Below, piece by piece: positions 12,403 to 21,661 of a stretch of DNA of 64,000 nucleotides; position 1 is the first letter of the stretch, and each line of letters begins with the position of its first letter. The DNA is from an uncultured Arthrobacter sp. (GTDB lineage Bacteria > Actinomycetota > Actinomycetes > Actinomycetales > Micrococcaceae): positions 40,556 to 104,555 of the forward strand of contig NZ_CANLXP010000012.1 of assembly GCF_947495145.1 (NCBI RefSeq), read 5' to 3'. A program made the translations under genes and the position numbers. The notes beneath the pieces were generated by a model, which was not told the origin of the DNA, ran no database searches, and saw only the letters and a program-made list of their open reading frames with translations.

Positions 12403-12416
12403 TAGACTTTCCAGCG
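12403..12416 (+). promoter_or_regulatory. leaderless -10 box for the phosphomannomutase gene
   Basis: TAGACT at 12403-12408 ends seven bases before the GTG start at 12416, with no Shine-Dalgarno sequence between. Confidence 0.45.
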
Positions 12417-13822
12417 TGAATACAACCATCGACCTTTCCGCATCGTTCAAGGCCTATGACGTCCGGGGGATTGTCGGTGAGACCATCACCGTGGAATCCG
12501 TCAGGGCCGTAGGAGCGGCGTTCGTCGATGTGCTCGGATTGTCCGGGGAAACCGTGCTGGTGGGTGGCGACATGCGGCCCTCCTCCCCCGAGTTCTCGGA
12601 GGCTTTCGCTGACGGAGCGACCACCCGCGGCGCCGATGTCGTTTTCCTCGGACTGATCTCCACGGACGAGCTGTACTACGCCAGCGGCCGGTACAACGCG
12701 GCGGGAGTCACCTTCACAGCCAGCCATAATCCCGCACAGTACAACGGTATGAAGATGTCCCGACCCGGCGCGGTGCCCATGTCCTCAGAGACGGGCCTTG
12801 CCGAGGTAAGGGACCTGGCGGAACGCTACCTAGCCGAGGGCACCATTGCGGCGGCTGACCGCCAAGGCTCCACCTCCTCGCGCGATGTCCTGAAGGACTA
12901 CGCCGAGTACTTGCGTTCACTGGTGGACCTCTCAAGCAGCCGCCCGCTGAAGGTCGTTGTCGATGCAGGCAACGGCATGGCCGGACTCACCACACCGGCA
13001 GTACTCGGCACGAAGTACCTGGACGCCCTGCCGCTGGATATCATCCCGCTGTACTTCGAACTCGACGGGACGTTCCCCAACCACCCCGCCAACCCGTTGG
13101 AACCCGAGAATCTCCGGGACCTGCAGACGGCAGTGGTCAGCAACGGCGCGGATATCGGTCTTGCTTTCGACGGTGACGCCGACCGGTGCTTCGTCATCGA
13201 TGAACAGGGCAATCCCGTCTCACCCAGTGCCGTTACGGGCATGGTGGCACGCAGGGAGATCCGCCGGGCGCAGGCAGCCGGCGAGCAGGAACCGGTGATC
13301 ATCCATAACCTGATCACCTCACGCGCCGTGCCGGAACTCGTTCGTGCAGAGGGCGGACGCCCGGTGCGTACCCGCGTTGGGCACTCCTTCATCAAGGCGG
13401 TCATGGCTGAGGAGGGCGCGGTCTTCGGCGGGGAACACTCAGCTCACTATTACTTCCGGGAATTCTGGAATGCCGACACGGGAATGCTCGCAGCCATGCA
13501 TGTCCTCGCAGCGCTCGGCGAACAGAACCAGCCGCTATCGGAACTCGGCCGCGAATACGAGCCCTACTTCGCCTCCGGCGAGATCAATACCCGGCTCGAC
13601 GACGTCAATGCGGCCACTGCCCGGGTGCGGCAGGAATTCGAAAACGACGGCGTCACCGTGGACGAGGTCGACGGCCTCACTTTCACTGCCGATGACGGTT
13701 CCTGGTGGTTCAATCTCAGGGCGTCCAACACGGAGCCTTTCCTGAGACTCAACGCGGAAGCCGAGAAGCCTGAGACTCTCGAAAGCCTCACCGCTGCGGT
13801 TCTCGAGCAGATCCGCCAGTAG
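12416..13822 (+). CDS. manB: phosphomannomutase/phosphoglucomutase
   Basis: A 468-residue alpha-D-phosphohexomutase that interconverts mannose-6-P and mannose-1-P, and perhaps glucose phosphates, feeding GDP-mannose and cell-envelope glycan synthesis. The phosphoserine loop TASHNP places the active serine at residue 103, the metal loop DGDADR starts at residue 252, the sugar-binding GGEHSAHYYF is intact, and the C-terminal phosphate site reads RASNTEPFLR. The start is taken as GTG at 12416 (NTTIDLSASFKAYDVRG), directly before the conserved N-terminal AYDVRG. The frame is open further upstream but overlaps the recQ start. A terminator follows. Confidence 0.92.
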   Translation: MNTTIDLSASFKAYDVRGIVGETITVESVRAVGAAFVDVLGLSGETVLVGGDMRPSSPEFSEAFADGATTRGADVVFLGLISTDELYYASGRYNAAGVTFTASHNPAQYNGMKMSRPGAVPMSSETGLAEVRDLAERYLAEGTIAAADRQGSTSSRDVLKDYAEYLRSLVDLSSSRPLKVVVDAGNGMAGLTTPAVLGTKYLDALPLDIIPLYFELDGTFPNHPANPLEPENLRDLQTAVVSNGADIGLAFDGDADRCFVIDEQGNPVSPSAVTGMVARREIRRAQAAGEQEPVIIHNLITSRAVPELVRAEGGRPVRTRVGHSFIKAVMAEEGAVFGGEHSAHYYFREFWNADTGMLAAMHVLAALGEQNQPLSELGREYEPYFASGEINTRLDDVNAATARVRQEFENDGVTVDEVDGLTFTADDGSWWFNLRASNTEPFLRLNAEAEKPETLESLTAAVLEQIRQ

Positions 13823-13838
13823 CAACTCCCTCATCGAG

Positions 13839-13881
13839 ATGTGGCCGGCTCCGCCTTCGGGCAGAACCGGCCACATTTTTC
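13839..13881 (+). terminator. terminator after phosphomannomutase gene
   Basis: The inverted repeat ATGTGGCCGG / CCGGCCACAT (13839-13848 with 13867-13876) is followed by a T run. It lies between two convergent genes. Confidence 0.85.
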
Positions 13882-13911
13882 TGCAGCGTGTGTCGTCTGC
13901 AGCCTGCCTCG

Positions 13912-15786
13912 CTAGACGGCGAACCGCTCTTTCAACCGCTGCAACTCCCCGGACAGCTCATTCGGCAGCGAATCGCCGAATTGCTGGTACCACTGCTCGA
14001 TACCCTCCAGCTCTGCTGCCCACTCCTCGGCGTCGACCCGAACCGCCTGCTCAACATCCGCGGGAGTGAGATCCAACCCGGTCAGGTCGATTGAATCCGG
14101 CGTCGGCACGTACCCGATCGGCGTCTCAACGGCGTCCGCGTCACCCTCGAGCCGCTCGATGATCCACTTGAGCACGCGCGAGTTGTCGCCGAAGCCCGGC
14201 CAGGCGAAGCCGCCGTCGGCTGTGCGGCGGAACCAGTTGACCAGGAAGATCTTCGGCAACCGTGACTGATCCGCCTGCCCACTGACCTTCAGCCAGTGAC
14301 TGAGGTAATCACCGGCGTCGTACCCGATGAAGGGAAGCATCGCCATCGGATCGCGGCGAACCCTGCCTACAGCCCCGGCAGCGGCGGCCGTGGTCTCCGA
14401 GGACAGGGTGGAGCCCATGAAGATGCCGTTGGTCCAGTCGCGGGACTGCGTCACCAGGGGAACGGTGGTCTTGCGCCGGCCACCGAAAAGAATCGCTGAC
14501 AGTTCAACGCCCTCAGGATCGTTGAACTCCTCGGCAAGCATGTCGATCTGATCGATCGGCGTGCAGAACCGCGCGTTGGGGTGGGCAGCAGGCGCGTCCG
14601 ACGACGGCGTCCAGTCGTTGCCCTGCCAGTCCGTCAGATGAGCCGGCACCTCCTCGGTCATGCCCTCCCACCAGACACCGCCGTCGTCGGTCATTGCCAC
14701 GTTGGTGAAGATGGAATTGCCCTTGGCGATAGCGCGCATCGCGTTGGGGTTGGTGTGCCAGCCGGTGCCGGGAGCCACGCCGAACAGGCCTGCCTCAGGA
14801 TTCACTGCGCGGAGTTCACCCTCCTCCCCGAAACGCATCCAGGTGATGTCGTCTCCGAGGGTTTCGACCTTCCACCCGTCGATGGTTGGGTCCAGAAGGG
14901 CGAGGTTGGTCTTGCCGCAGGCGGACGGGAAAGCCGCGGAGACGTAGTAGGTCTTGCTGTCCTTGTCCGCCGAGGCAGGGGAGGTGAGCTTCAGGATGAG
15001 CATGTGCTCCGCCAGCCAGCCCTCATCCCGCGCCATCACTGAGGCGATGCGAAGGGCATAGCACTTCTTGCCCAACAGGGCGTTCCCGCCGTACCCGGAT
15101 CCGAAGGACCAGATTGAGCGCTCTTCCGGGAAGTGCACGATCCACTTCTCCTCGTTGCACGGCCACGCGACGTCCTGCTGCCCGGGCTCCAGCGGAGCAC
15201 CCACTGAATGAAGGGCCGGAACGAAGTCGGCATCGAGGTCGGTCAGCCGGTCCAGGACCTCGGTGCCGATGGTTGCCATGATGCGCATGGAGGTGACCAC
15301 ATAGGCGCTGTCGGTGATTTCAACGCCGAACTTCGGGCTCGCCGCGTCCAGGTGGCCCATCACGAACGGGATCACGTACATGGTCCTGCCGCGCATCGAG
15401 CCGGCGAACAGTCCGCGCAGCTTTTCTTTCATGGTGTCGGGGTCCATCCAGTTATTGGTGAACCCGGCATCACGTTCGTTGCGGGAGCAGATGAAGGTCT
15501 GCTCTTCGACCCGGGCTACATCGGCCGGATCGGAGAACGCCGCAAATGAGTTGGGGAAAAGCTCCGGGTTGAGGCGCCTGAAGGTCCCTGTGGAAACCAG
15601 CTCGTCAGTGAGCTGGTTGTTCTCCGCCTCGGAGCCGTTGACCCAATACACCCGATCCGGCTGCGTCAGCGCGGCAGTTTCCTCAACCCAGGTCAGCAGT
15701 TCCTGGTGGGTTGTCGGTGCAGGTGCTGCTGCATCCCGGTCAGTCGCTCGATCGGCCAGCAGCGGCTGACGCGCGGAATCGCCCAT
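13912..15786 (-). CDS. pckG: phosphoenolpyruvate carboxykinase (GTP)
   Basis: A 624-residue enzyme converting oxaloacetate and GTP to phosphoenolpyruvate and CO2, the entry step of gluconeogenesis. The GTP-class P-loop FPSACGKTN is present, with the downstream guanine/substrate segments [19 protein letters not shown] and [15 protein letters not shown]. The start ATG at 15784-15786 has a good Shine-Dalgarno (GAAGGGACGAGAA) and the length fits the family. The frame is open further upstream without homology. A perfect CRP-family site and a 12-bp palindrome lie about 150 bp upstream, suggesting carbon-source control. Confidence 0.96.
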   Translation of the reverse strand: MGDSARQPLLADRATDRDAAAPAPTTHQELLTWVEETAALTQPDRVYWVNGSEAENNQLTDELVSTGTFRRLNPELFPNSFAAFSDPADVARVEEQTFICSRNERDAGFTNNWMDPDTMKEKLRGLFAGSMRGRTMYVIPFVMGHLDAASPKFGVEITDSAYVVTSMRIMATIGTEVLDRLTDLDADFVPALHSVGAPLEPGQQDVAWPCNEEKWIVHFPEERSIWSFGSGYGGNALLGKKCYALRIASVMARDEGWLAEHMLILKLTSPASADKDSKTYYVSAAFPSACGKTNLALLDPTIDGWKVETLGDDITWMRFGEEGELRAVNPEAGLFGVAPGTGWHTNPNAMRAIAKGNSIFTNVAMTDDGGVWWEGMTEEVPAHLTDWQGNDWTPSSDAPAAHPNARFCTPIDQIDMLAEEFNDPEGVELSAILFGGRRKTTVPLVTQSRDWTNGIFMGSTLSSETTAAAAGAVGRVRRDPMAMLPFIGYDAGDYLSHWLKVSGQADQSRLPKIFLVNWFRRTADGGFAWPGFGDNSRVLKWIIERLEGDADAVETPIGYVPTPDSIDLTGLDLTPADVEQAVRVDAEEWAAELEGIEQWYQQFGDSLPNELSGELQRLKERFAV

Positions 15787-15933
15787 TTCTCGTCCCTTCG
15801 TTGGGTGGATGGTGTGTATTGATGCTAGGGGCGGGATCTTGGCCGATCCCGGCTCTCCGGCGCGTACAGTGGGTGGAGCCTGAGCACTGAACCGCGAGTT
15901 TCCGCGATTTTCGTGCGCCCGCGCCCGGGCCGT

Positions 15934-15949
15934 TGTGATAAAGGTCACA
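15934..15949. promoter_or_regulatory. CRP/GlxR-type operator upstream of pckG
   Basis: TGTGATAAAGGTCACA is an exact TGTGA-N6-TCACA site, the consensus for cAMP-receptor-family regulators (Crp, GlxR). It lies 148 bp upstream of the pckG start, and 130 bp before tRNA-Arg on the other strand. Regulation of pckG by a CRP-family protein is inferred. Confidence 0.65.
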
Positions 15950-15961
15950 TAGACCGGTCTA
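15950..15961. promoter_or_regulatory. perfect 12-bp palindrome next to the CRP-type site
   Basis: TAGACCGGTCTA is a perfect palindrome directly abutting the TGTGA-N6-TCACA site. Its form is common among TetR-family operators, but no TetR gene is nearby. Confidence 0.4.
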
Positions 15962-16078
15962 CACTACTGCCGGGTAGGAGTCGGCCCCTGCAGCTCAATT
16001 AGCATTAGGTTCCGAATGGCTGTAAAGTTATCTACGGCCAAACGGCCTTGCGAAGTCGCTCAATTCGGCTTTCAAATT

Positions 16079-16154
16079 GCGTGCGTAGCTCAACGGATAG
16101 AGCATCTGACTACGGATCAGAAGGTTGGGGGTTCGAATCCCTTCGCGCGCACCA
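16079..16154 (+). tRNA. tRNA-Arg(ACG) with encoded CCA
   Basis: Acceptor GCGTGCG pairs with CGCGCGC; the D arm is TAGCTCAACGGATAGAGCA, the anticodon arm TCTGA-CTACGGA-TCAGA gives ACG, and the T loop is TTCGAAT. CCA is encoded at 16152-16154. A34 of this tRNA is the classic TadA substrate (A to inosine), and tadA lies 4 kb downstream. Confidence 0.97.
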
Positions 16155-16156
16155 GT

Positions 16157-16188
16157 CAAACCGCCTCGGGAAACCGGGGCGGTTTTGC
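16157..16188 (+). terminator. terminator after tRNA-Arg
   Basis: The stem AAACCGCC...GGCGGTTT (16158-16186) is followed by a short T run. Confidence 0.75.
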
Positions 16189-16260
16189 GTTTAACCGATC
16201 CTCAACAGGTGGCAGGCCAACTGCTTGCCTCCTGATCGGTCGGGTGACAGGCTCAGGACC

Positions 16261-17673
16261 ATGAGTGTTGAGCAAACTCCCGACGTCGTCGTTATTGGAG
16301 CGGGCGCTGTGGGTGAGAACGCCGCCGCCCGCGTAATCCGTGGCGGACTGTCAGTCATCCTCGTGGAGTCCGAACTGGTGGGCGGTGAATGTTCCTACTG
16401 GGCCTGCATGCCGTCCAAGGCACTGCTGCGGCCGGGCTCCGCACTGCATTCTGCGCGCGCAGTTGCGGGCGCCCGCGAAGCTGTCACCGGCACTCTCGAT
16501 ACTCAGCAGGTACTCGCCCGGCGCGATGAGTTCACATCGCACTGGGATGACTCCTCGCAGGAGGAGTGGGTGCGGGACACGGGTATTACCCTGGTCCGCG
16601 GACGTGCCCGCCTCACCGGCGAGCGGCGCGTCGAAGTGAGCGCCGACGACGGCGTGACCACGTTGGTCGCCCGTCACGCCGTTGTCCTTGCCACCGGCTC
16701 CACGCCGTCCGTCCCACCGATCGACGGCCTGGACGGTCTGGACTATTGGGGCACGCGGGAAGCAACATCGGCCAAGGAGGTGCCGGAATCGCTTACCGTG
16801 CTGGGCGGCGGCGTCTCGGGTGCCGAACTGGCACAGGCCTATGCCCGCCTTGGCTCAACGGTCACGCTGGTAGCGCGGAGCGCCCTGCTGGGCAGCTACC
16901 CGGAGCCTGCGGCACGACTGGTGCAGGAGGGCCTGGAGCGCGACGGCGTCACCCTCCACCTGCACACCGGCACTGAATCCGTTGCTTACGACGACGGCCG
17001 CTTCCGTGTGAGCCTCACCGGCGGAACCGTCGTAGAGTCAGAAAAGCTGCTCGTTTCCACCGGACGCCATCCGGCCCTGACCGGCCTGGGCGTCGAATCC
17101 CTTGGCCTCGAGCCCAAGCAACTCGACACGGATGACTCCGGTCAGGTAGCGGGCCATCCGTGGCTGTACGCGGTGGGGGACGCCGCCGGGAAAGTGCTCC
17201 TCACGCATCAGGGCAAATATGAGGCACGGGTGACCGGGGATGCCATTGCCGCCCGGGCCAAGGGTGAACTTGACGGACAACCGGAGCGGTGGGGACCGTT
17301 TGCTGCAACCGCTGATAGCTATGCCGTCCCGCAGGTTGTCTTCACCGATCCCGAAATCGCCATGGCCGGCAAAACCCTCGAGGCAGCACGCGACGACGGG
17401 GTGAATGCCAGCGAGACGTCCCTCGAACTCTCGGTTGCCGGCTCGTCACTGCATGCCGACGGCTACGAGGGTTGGGCTCAGATGGTGGTGGACGAGGACC
17501 GGAAGGTTCTGGTGGGTGTGACGTTCGCCGGGCCGGACGTCGCCGAACTCCTGCACGCGGCGACCATCGCCATTGCGGGCGAGGTACCGCTGGATCGCCT
17601 CTGGCATGCCGTCCCCGCCTACCCGACCATCAGCGAGGTGTGGCTGCGGCTGCTGGAAAAGTACGGGCTCTAG
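16261..17673 (+). CDS. pyridine nucleotide-disulfide oxidoreductase
   Basis: A 470-residue class I flavoprotein disulfide reductase of the dihydrolipoamide dehydrogenase/mercuric reductase type. It has the FAD fold VVVIGAGAVGENAA near the N terminus, a redox-active CSYWAC pair (CX4C), an NAD(P)-binding GGGVSGAELAQ, the second FAD motif YAVGDAAG, and a C-terminal dimerisation domain ending HAVPAYPTISEVW, which carries the conserved HxxP base. The substrate cannot be read: no pyruvate dehydrogenase or mer genes are nearby. The ATG at 16261 opens directly before the FAD motif. Its stop codon overlaps the stop of the convergent phosphatase gene. Confidence 0.9.
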   Translation: MSVEQTPDVVVIGAGAVGENAAARVIRGGLSVILVESELVGGECSYWACMPSKALLRPGSALHSARAVAGAREAVTGTLDTQQVLARRDEFTSHWDDSSQEEWVRDTGITLVRGRARLTGERRVEVSADDGVTTLVARHAVVLATGSTPSVPPIDGLDGLDYWGTREATSAKEVPESLTVLGGGVSGAELAQAYARLGSTVTLVARSALLGSYPEPAARLVQEGLERDGVTLHLHTGTESVAYDDGRFRVSLTGGTVVESEKLLVSTGRHPALTGLGVESLGLEPKQLDTDDSGQVAGHPWLYAVGDAAGKVLLTHQGKYEARVTGDAIAARAKGELDGQPERWGPFAATADSYAVPQVVFTDPEIAMAGKTLEAARDDGVNASETSLELSVAGSSLHADGYEGWAQMVVDEDRKVLVGVTFAGPDVAELLHAATIAIAGEVPLDRLWHAVPAYPTISEVWLRLLEKYGL

Positions 17674-18194
17674 GCGCGGCGCACCACGAAGTCGCTCACA
17701 TCGGCATCGCGCCCGTCCAGTTCCGACCACTGGCCGGCATGACTGAGGACGGTGAGTCCCGCCGACGGATAATGACTGGCAAGATCCACGACGGCATCCT
17801 CATCGGAGTTCACTGACGCGAGCCGCATGGCGAGGTTCTGGATGCCGGGCAGGTGCCCGATCACCAGTACGCTCGTCGCGGTATCCGGCACGTGGTTGAT
17901 GACCGTGAGCATCTCGGTGGCGGTTGCCGCATAGAGCTTCGGCTCGAGCCGCGGCGTCGGTGCCTTATCCCCCAGTTCCTGGCACACCCAAATACAGGTC
18001 TGCCGTGCGCGTAGTGCGGTGGACGTGAGAATGAGGTTCGGAACGGCGTCGTGCTCCACCATCCAGCGCCCGATGAGGGGCGCGTCCCGATGCCCCCGCC
18101 CGCTGAGCGGCCGCTCATGGTCCGCCACATCACCATGCCAGTCGGACTTGGCATGGCGCAGGAGCATCAGGCGCTTCAGGTGGTGAGAGGACAT
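17670..18194 (-). CDS. SixA-like histidine phosphatase
   Basis: A 174-residue histidine-phosphatase protein with the family motif LLRHAKSDW at residues 10-18 and the second catalytic histidine in VIGHLPGI. This matches the SixA subgroup, which in E. coli acts on phosphohistidine proteins; many actinobacterial homologues are uncharacterised. The start ATG at 18192-18194 is preceded by TAGGGT six bases away, indicating a leaderless transcript. The gene is convergent with the oxidoreductase, overlapping it by 4 bp. Confidence 0.85.
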   Translation of the reverse strand: MSSHHLKRLMLLRHAKSDWHGDVADHERPLSGRGHRDAPLIGRWMVEHDAVPNLILTSTALRARQTCIWVCQELGDKAPTPRLEPKLYAATATEMLTVINHVPDTATSVLVIGHLPGIQNLAMRLASVNSDEDAVVDLASHYPSAGLTVLSHAGQWSELDGRDADVSDFVVRRA

Positions 18195-18223
18195 CCCCTC
18201 ACCCTACTTTGTGGAAGCGGAAG

Positions 18224-19066
18224 CTAGATGGAGTACTCCGGGGCAGCCCACACGACAACCTCGGGGTGCTCGTAAAACCGGTAGCCCTGTCCGCGGACTG
18301 TGCGCACGGTGTTGGCCAGGCGTCCGAGCTTCGAGCGCAGGCGGCGGATGTGGACGTCGATTGTGCGCTCGTTGGGCACCTCGTCCGCGTTACGCCAGAG
18401 GCCGCTGAGGAGCTCCTCGCGACCGACGGTCCGTGAGGCATTCTCGACCAGGTAGTTAAGGAGTTCGAATTCCTTGAATGTCAGGTTGAGGATGTCCCCG
18501 TCAAGGTGTACCTCGCGCCGTGAGAGATCGATCAGCACTCCGGTGGGGCGGGGCGCCGGCGGAGGAGTGGACTGCTGCTCGCTACGCGGCCGCCGGTTCA
18601 CCGTCGGATCTCCAAGTGCCTGCCGGACAACGTCTATGTCGGTACCGACGGCGTCGGCGGGAGCAAGCGCGACGGCAGCATGACTCTGCGCGCCGGGCAC
18701 CAGGGTACGAACATAGGCACGGACATCCTGTGCGAGCTTGCTCAGGGTGGTCTCGTTCTCGGCGGCCGTGTCCTCATCCAGCGCAACGTAGAGCACGAAC
18801 CCGCGTGCGGTGGTGTCGCCCGTGACCGCCTGGGGCCCCGGAATCCCGTTCGGGGTGACCACCGGAACCGGTGCGGTGATGGGCTGGGCCGAATCAGCAG
18901 GCGACGGCACAGACTTCAGCTGTCCGTAAGCCGGTGCGTAGGACGGAGCGGCCGGTTGGCTGTAAGCCGGAATGCCGGGGCGCTGCCCATAGGTCTGCCG
19001 CTGAATGCTTGCGCGGCTCTGTGCGTTGCGAAGGGAAATGTGGACGTATCCGGAAGAAACGGTCAT
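18224..19066 (-). CDS. winged-helix (OmpR/PhoB-type) transcriptional regulator without receiver
   Basis: A 280-residue protein. Residues 1-80 are Gln/Pro/Ala-rich and probably disordered. A central region of about 80-150 (GFVLYVALDEDTAAENE) has no recognisable phospho-acceptor pattern, and a Pro-rich linker leads to a clean Trans_reg_C winged helix at about 180-270 (LTFKEFELLNYLVENA, ERTIDVHIRRLRSKLG, VRGQGYRF). It should bind DNA as an OmpR-type regulator but not through a standard receiver. No kinase gene is adjacent. The 450-bp gap upstream holds repeated GTAAC/GTTAC half-sites that could be autoregulatory. Confidence 0.8.
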   Translation of the reverse strand: MTVSSGYVHISLRNAQSRASIQRQTYGQRPGIPAYSQPAAPSYAPAYGQLKSVPSPADSAQPITAPVPVVTPNGIPGPQAVTGDTTARGFVLYVALDEDTAAENETTLSKLAQDVRAYVRTLVPGAQSHAAVALAPADAVGTDIDVVRQALGDPTVNRRPRSEQQSTPPPAPRPTGVLIDLSRREVHLDGDILNLTFKEFELLNYLVENASRTVGREELLSGLWRNADEVPNERTIDVHIRRLRSKLGRLANTVRTVRGQGYRFYEHPEVVVWAAPEYSI

Positions 19067-19514
19067 GTCTAAACAACCTCATGGTGAATCGCCGTCATCA
19101 CGGCTCGAATGCAGGGGTGTGCCCGGTCGAGATGGAGCTTCTGTGGAGCCCGCCGTTGGGCTAGGGAATGCGTAAGAGGGTGGGGTAAACCGTTACGCGC
19201 ACATTCGACAGCAGCGAGTTCCCTGCGCGGACATGATGCCCGGGGAATAAGCTGCGGCTGCAGATGCTGCTGAGTTGGTGTTCACGATTCGAATTATTGC
19301 ACGTAACAATCCGTTACGCGCAAGTAACAATGGTAGGGCGTCCGCATGCTGGACGCTCGGGATGGGAGACAAAGCGTTCTCGAAAACGCGCCGACTCAGC
19401 AAATGAAAAGACGAATTGCAAGGCATTGCACTGTGCCAATGCGGAATGTCCGGAGATTCAGGCATTTGAGGCAACCACCTCTCACGCGCCCTTCCGAATA
19501 GTGGACGCCTTCGG
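19067..19514. other. 448-bp intergenic region with GTAAC repeats
   Basis: No convincing gene is seen. The 10-mer GTTACGCGCA occurs at 19192-19201 and 19313-19322. Around the second copy GTAAC (19303), GTTAC (19313) and GTAAC (19324) are spaced 10-11 bp apart, one helical turn. This looks like a regulatory region for the winged-helix gene. Confidence 0.45.
19303..19328. promoter_or_regulatory. three helically phased GTAAC half-sites
   Basis: Half-sites begin at 19303, 19313 (inverted) and 19324. OmpR-type winged-helix proteins bind repeats of this spacing. The link to the neighbouring regulator is inferred. Confidence 0.4.
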
Positions 19515-20150
19515 TTAACCGACGACTCCGTAGAGGCGGTCTCCGGCGTCACCCAGCCCCGGCACGATGTAAGCGTTCTCGTTCAGCTTCTCGTCGATCG
19601 ACGCGAGAACAATTGTCACGTTGGTTCCCTCCAGCTCCTGCCGGAGTGCTTCCAGTCCCTCGGGTGCCGCGAGAAGGCAGATGCACGTGACGTCCGCTGC
19701 GCCGCGCCGGAAAAGGAACTTGATTGCCTCGCGCAGGGTGCCGCCCGTTGCGAGCATCGGGTCGAGGACAAACACCTGCCGGCCGGTGAGGTCATCGGGC
19801 AGCCGCTCGGCGTAGGTAATAGCCTCGAGGGTCTCTTCGTTGCGGGCCATCCCAAGGAAGCCGACTTCCGCGGTGGGCACGAGGCGGGTCATCCCCTCAA
19901 GCATGCCCAGCCCAGCGCGGAGGATGGGGACAACCAACGGCGTGGGCTTCACCAGTCCGGTTCCGACGGCGGTGGTCACCGGAGTCTCGATCTGCACCGG
20001 CTCAACGCGCACATCCCGGGTTGCCTCATAGGCCAGCAATGTCACCAGCTCCTCCGTGAGCAGCCGGAAGACCGGGGACGGAGTGTTCTTGTCCCTCAGG
20101 ACAGTCAATTTGTGGGACACCAGGGGATGGTCGACAACCAGAACGCGCAT
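19515..20150 (-). CDS. upp: uracil phosphoribosyltransferase
   Basis: A 211-residue enzyme salvaging uracil to UMP with PRPP. Conserved features include the N-terminal [28 protein letters not shown], the PRPP loop [13 protein letters not shown] and the uracil-binding C-terminal [11 protein letters not shown]. Length is typical. The ATG at 20148-20150 has TACTTT six bases upstream, so the mRNA is probably leaderless. It diverges from tadA across only 22 bp and the two -10 boxes overlap. Confidence 0.97.
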   Translation of the reverse strand: MRVLVVDHPLVSHKLTVLRDKNTPSPVFRLLTEELVTLLAYEATRDVRVEPVQIETPVTTAVGTGLVKPTPLVVPILRAGLGMLEGMTRLVPTAEVGFLGMARNEETLEAITYAERLPDDLTGRQVFVLDPMLATGGTLREAIKFLFRRGAADVTCICLLAAPEGLEALRQELEGTNVTIVLASIDEKLNENAYIVPGLGDAGDRLYGVVG

Positions 20151-20172
20151 TGCTCAAAAGTATCATTGGCAC
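20151..20172. promoter_or_regulatory. 22-bp divergent upp/tadA promoter with overlapping -10 boxes
   Basis: On the minus strand TACTTT (plus 20157-20162) sits six bases before the upp ATG. On the plus strand TATCAT (20161-20166) sits six bases before the tadA ATG. The two hexamers share 20161-20162. No Shine-Dalgarno is possible in the interval. Confidence 0.55.
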
Positions 20173-20652
20173 ATGCCCGCCCACCCTGCCGCCGCTCAGC
20201 GGGATCACAGCGCCTGGATGCAGTTGGCGCTGCAGGCAGCCCGGCGCACAGTTGAGAGCGCGGACGTGCCGATCGGCGCCGTCGTCGTCGGTCCTGACGG
20301 AACGGTGCTGGGCACCGGCTGGAATGAACGGGAGGCAACGGGCGATCCGACCGCCCATGCGGAGGTTCTCGCGATCCGGCGTGCGGCAGCGGCGCTGGGT
20401 GCCTGGCGGCTTGAAGGCTGCACGCTGGTGGTAACCCTTGAACCATGCTCCATGTGTGCCGGGGCCAGCGTGCTCGCCCGGGTTCCCCGTGTGGTCTTCG
20501 GTGCCTGGGATGACAAGGCCGGTGCGGCCGGATCGGTTTTCGATGTCTTACGGGAGCGTCGGTTGAACCACTGGACCGAAGTATTTCCCGGCGTCCTTGA
20601 AGACCAATGCGCAGCCCTGTTGAAGGAGTTCTTCGCTATTCGCAGGCACTGA
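20173..20652 (+). CDS. tadA: tRNA-specific adenosine deaminase
   Basis: A 159-residue zinc deaminase that converts A34 to inosine in tRNA-Arg(ACG), encoded at 16079 in this window. The HAE motif gives His62 and Glu64, and the PCSMC motif gives Cys92 and Cys95 as zinc ligands. TadA differs from cytosine or guanine deaminases by the tRNA-recognition context around AGAxVLARVPRVVFGAWD, which is present. The start is ATG 20173; the open frame extends upstream but runs antisense to upp. Confidence 0.95.
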   Translation: MPAHPAAAQRDHSAWMQLALQAARRTVESADVPIGAVVVGPDGTVLGTGWNEREATGDPTAHAEVLAIRRAAAALGAWRLEGCTLVVTLEPCSMCAGASVLARVPRVVFGAWDDKAGAAGSVFDVLRERRLNHWTEVFPGVLEDQCAALLKEFFAIRRH

Positions 20653-20698
20653 CGTAGGGTGATTGATAAGCGTGCTTACCAATCGTACGGAGGGCCAA

Positions 20699-21661
20699 GT
20701 GCAGGGCGGACGGAGCGTCACGGGCGCCGTCGTCGTTCTAACCGGAGCGAGCAGCGGCATAGGCAGGGCTACCGCGCGGATCTTTGCTGAGCAGGGAGCC
20801 CATCTCGTCCTCGCTGCCCGTAGCGATGAGAACCTGCAGGAGGTTGAGGACGAGTGCCGCGAGCGCGGTGCGCGCGTGATCTCCGTCACAACGGATGTCG
20901 GCGATGAAGCGCAGGTCACGGAGTTGATGCGGTCCGCCGTCGCTGAGTTCGGCCGGATCGATATCTGCGTCATCAATGCCTCCGTGTATGGCTATGGTTC
21001 ATTTGAGGCGACGCCGTCGGACGTGTTCCGCAGAATCATCGAGACGAACCTGCTCGGAGCGGTGAACACGGCCAGGCAGGCCCTGCCGGCCATGAGGAAG
21101 CAGGGTGCTGGCTCGTTGATCTTCATCGGATCCGTGTACTCGCGCATCACCTCCCCGTATGTCTCGGCGTATGTCACGAGCAAGTTCGGCCTGTACGGGT
21201 TTGTCCGGGTGCTTCGTCAGGAACTGCGCAAAGCGCGGAACATCCACGTCTCGATGGTGCTTCCGGCCACGATTGACACCCCGATCTATCAGCATGCCGC
21301 GAACTACACGCGGCATAACGTCCACCCCTTGCCGCCGGTGGTCCACCCCGAACGGGTGGCGCAGGCCATTCTGCGGACAGCCCAGTCCGGACGGGCAACG
21401 ACCATAGTGGGTGCCGTTCAGCGCACCTTCATCCCGCTGCACGCACTGCTTCCACGCGTGTACGACGCATGCGTTGGGCCGCTGATGAATCTCGTGGCAC
21501 TTCGGCGGGGCCGAGTAGCTGCCCATCCGGGCACGGTGTTCGCACCGAACCCCGGCGCAAACGGCATCACCGGCGGCTGGGGCAAGCTGGGACGCCTCCA
21601 TCGAAGTACTCCCCCTACCCACAAAGATCCCCTACCCACAAAGACTAAGGAGCAGGAATGA
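20699..21661 (+). CDS. SDR-family oxidoreductase
   Basis: A 320-residue classical short-chain dehydrogenase with a C-terminal extension. The cofactor loop TGASSGIGRA is near residue 15, the catalytic serine lies in FIGSVYS, and the Tyr/Lys pair is in YVTSKFG. The start is GTG at 20699 because it has a perfect Shine-Dalgarno (GGAGGG) four bases upstream; a TTG at 20663 lacks one. The last roughly 80 residues may act in membrane or partner contact, as they are rich in bulky residues. It overlaps the next gene by 4 bp (ATGA). Substrate is unknown. Confidence 0.85.
   Translation: MQGGRSVTGAVVVLTGASSGIGRATARIFAEQGAHLVLAARSDENLQEVEDECRERGARVISVTTDVGDEAQVTELMRSAVAEFGRIDICVINASVYGYGSFEATPSDVFRRIIETNLLGAVNTARQALPAMRKQGAGSLIFIGSVYSRITSPYVSAYVTSKFGLYGFVRVLRQELRKARNIHVSMVLPATIDTPIYQHAANYTRHNVHPLPPVVHPERVAQAILRTAQSGRATTIVGAVQRTFIPLHALLPRVYDACVGPLMNLVALRRGRVAAHPGTVFAPNPGANGITGGWGKLGRLHRSTPPTHKDPLPTKTKEQE

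Noticed and set aside
19264..19518. 84-codon plus-strand frame in the intergenic gap
   Set aside because: No ribosome site, no pattern, and overlaps the end of upp and the repeat region.
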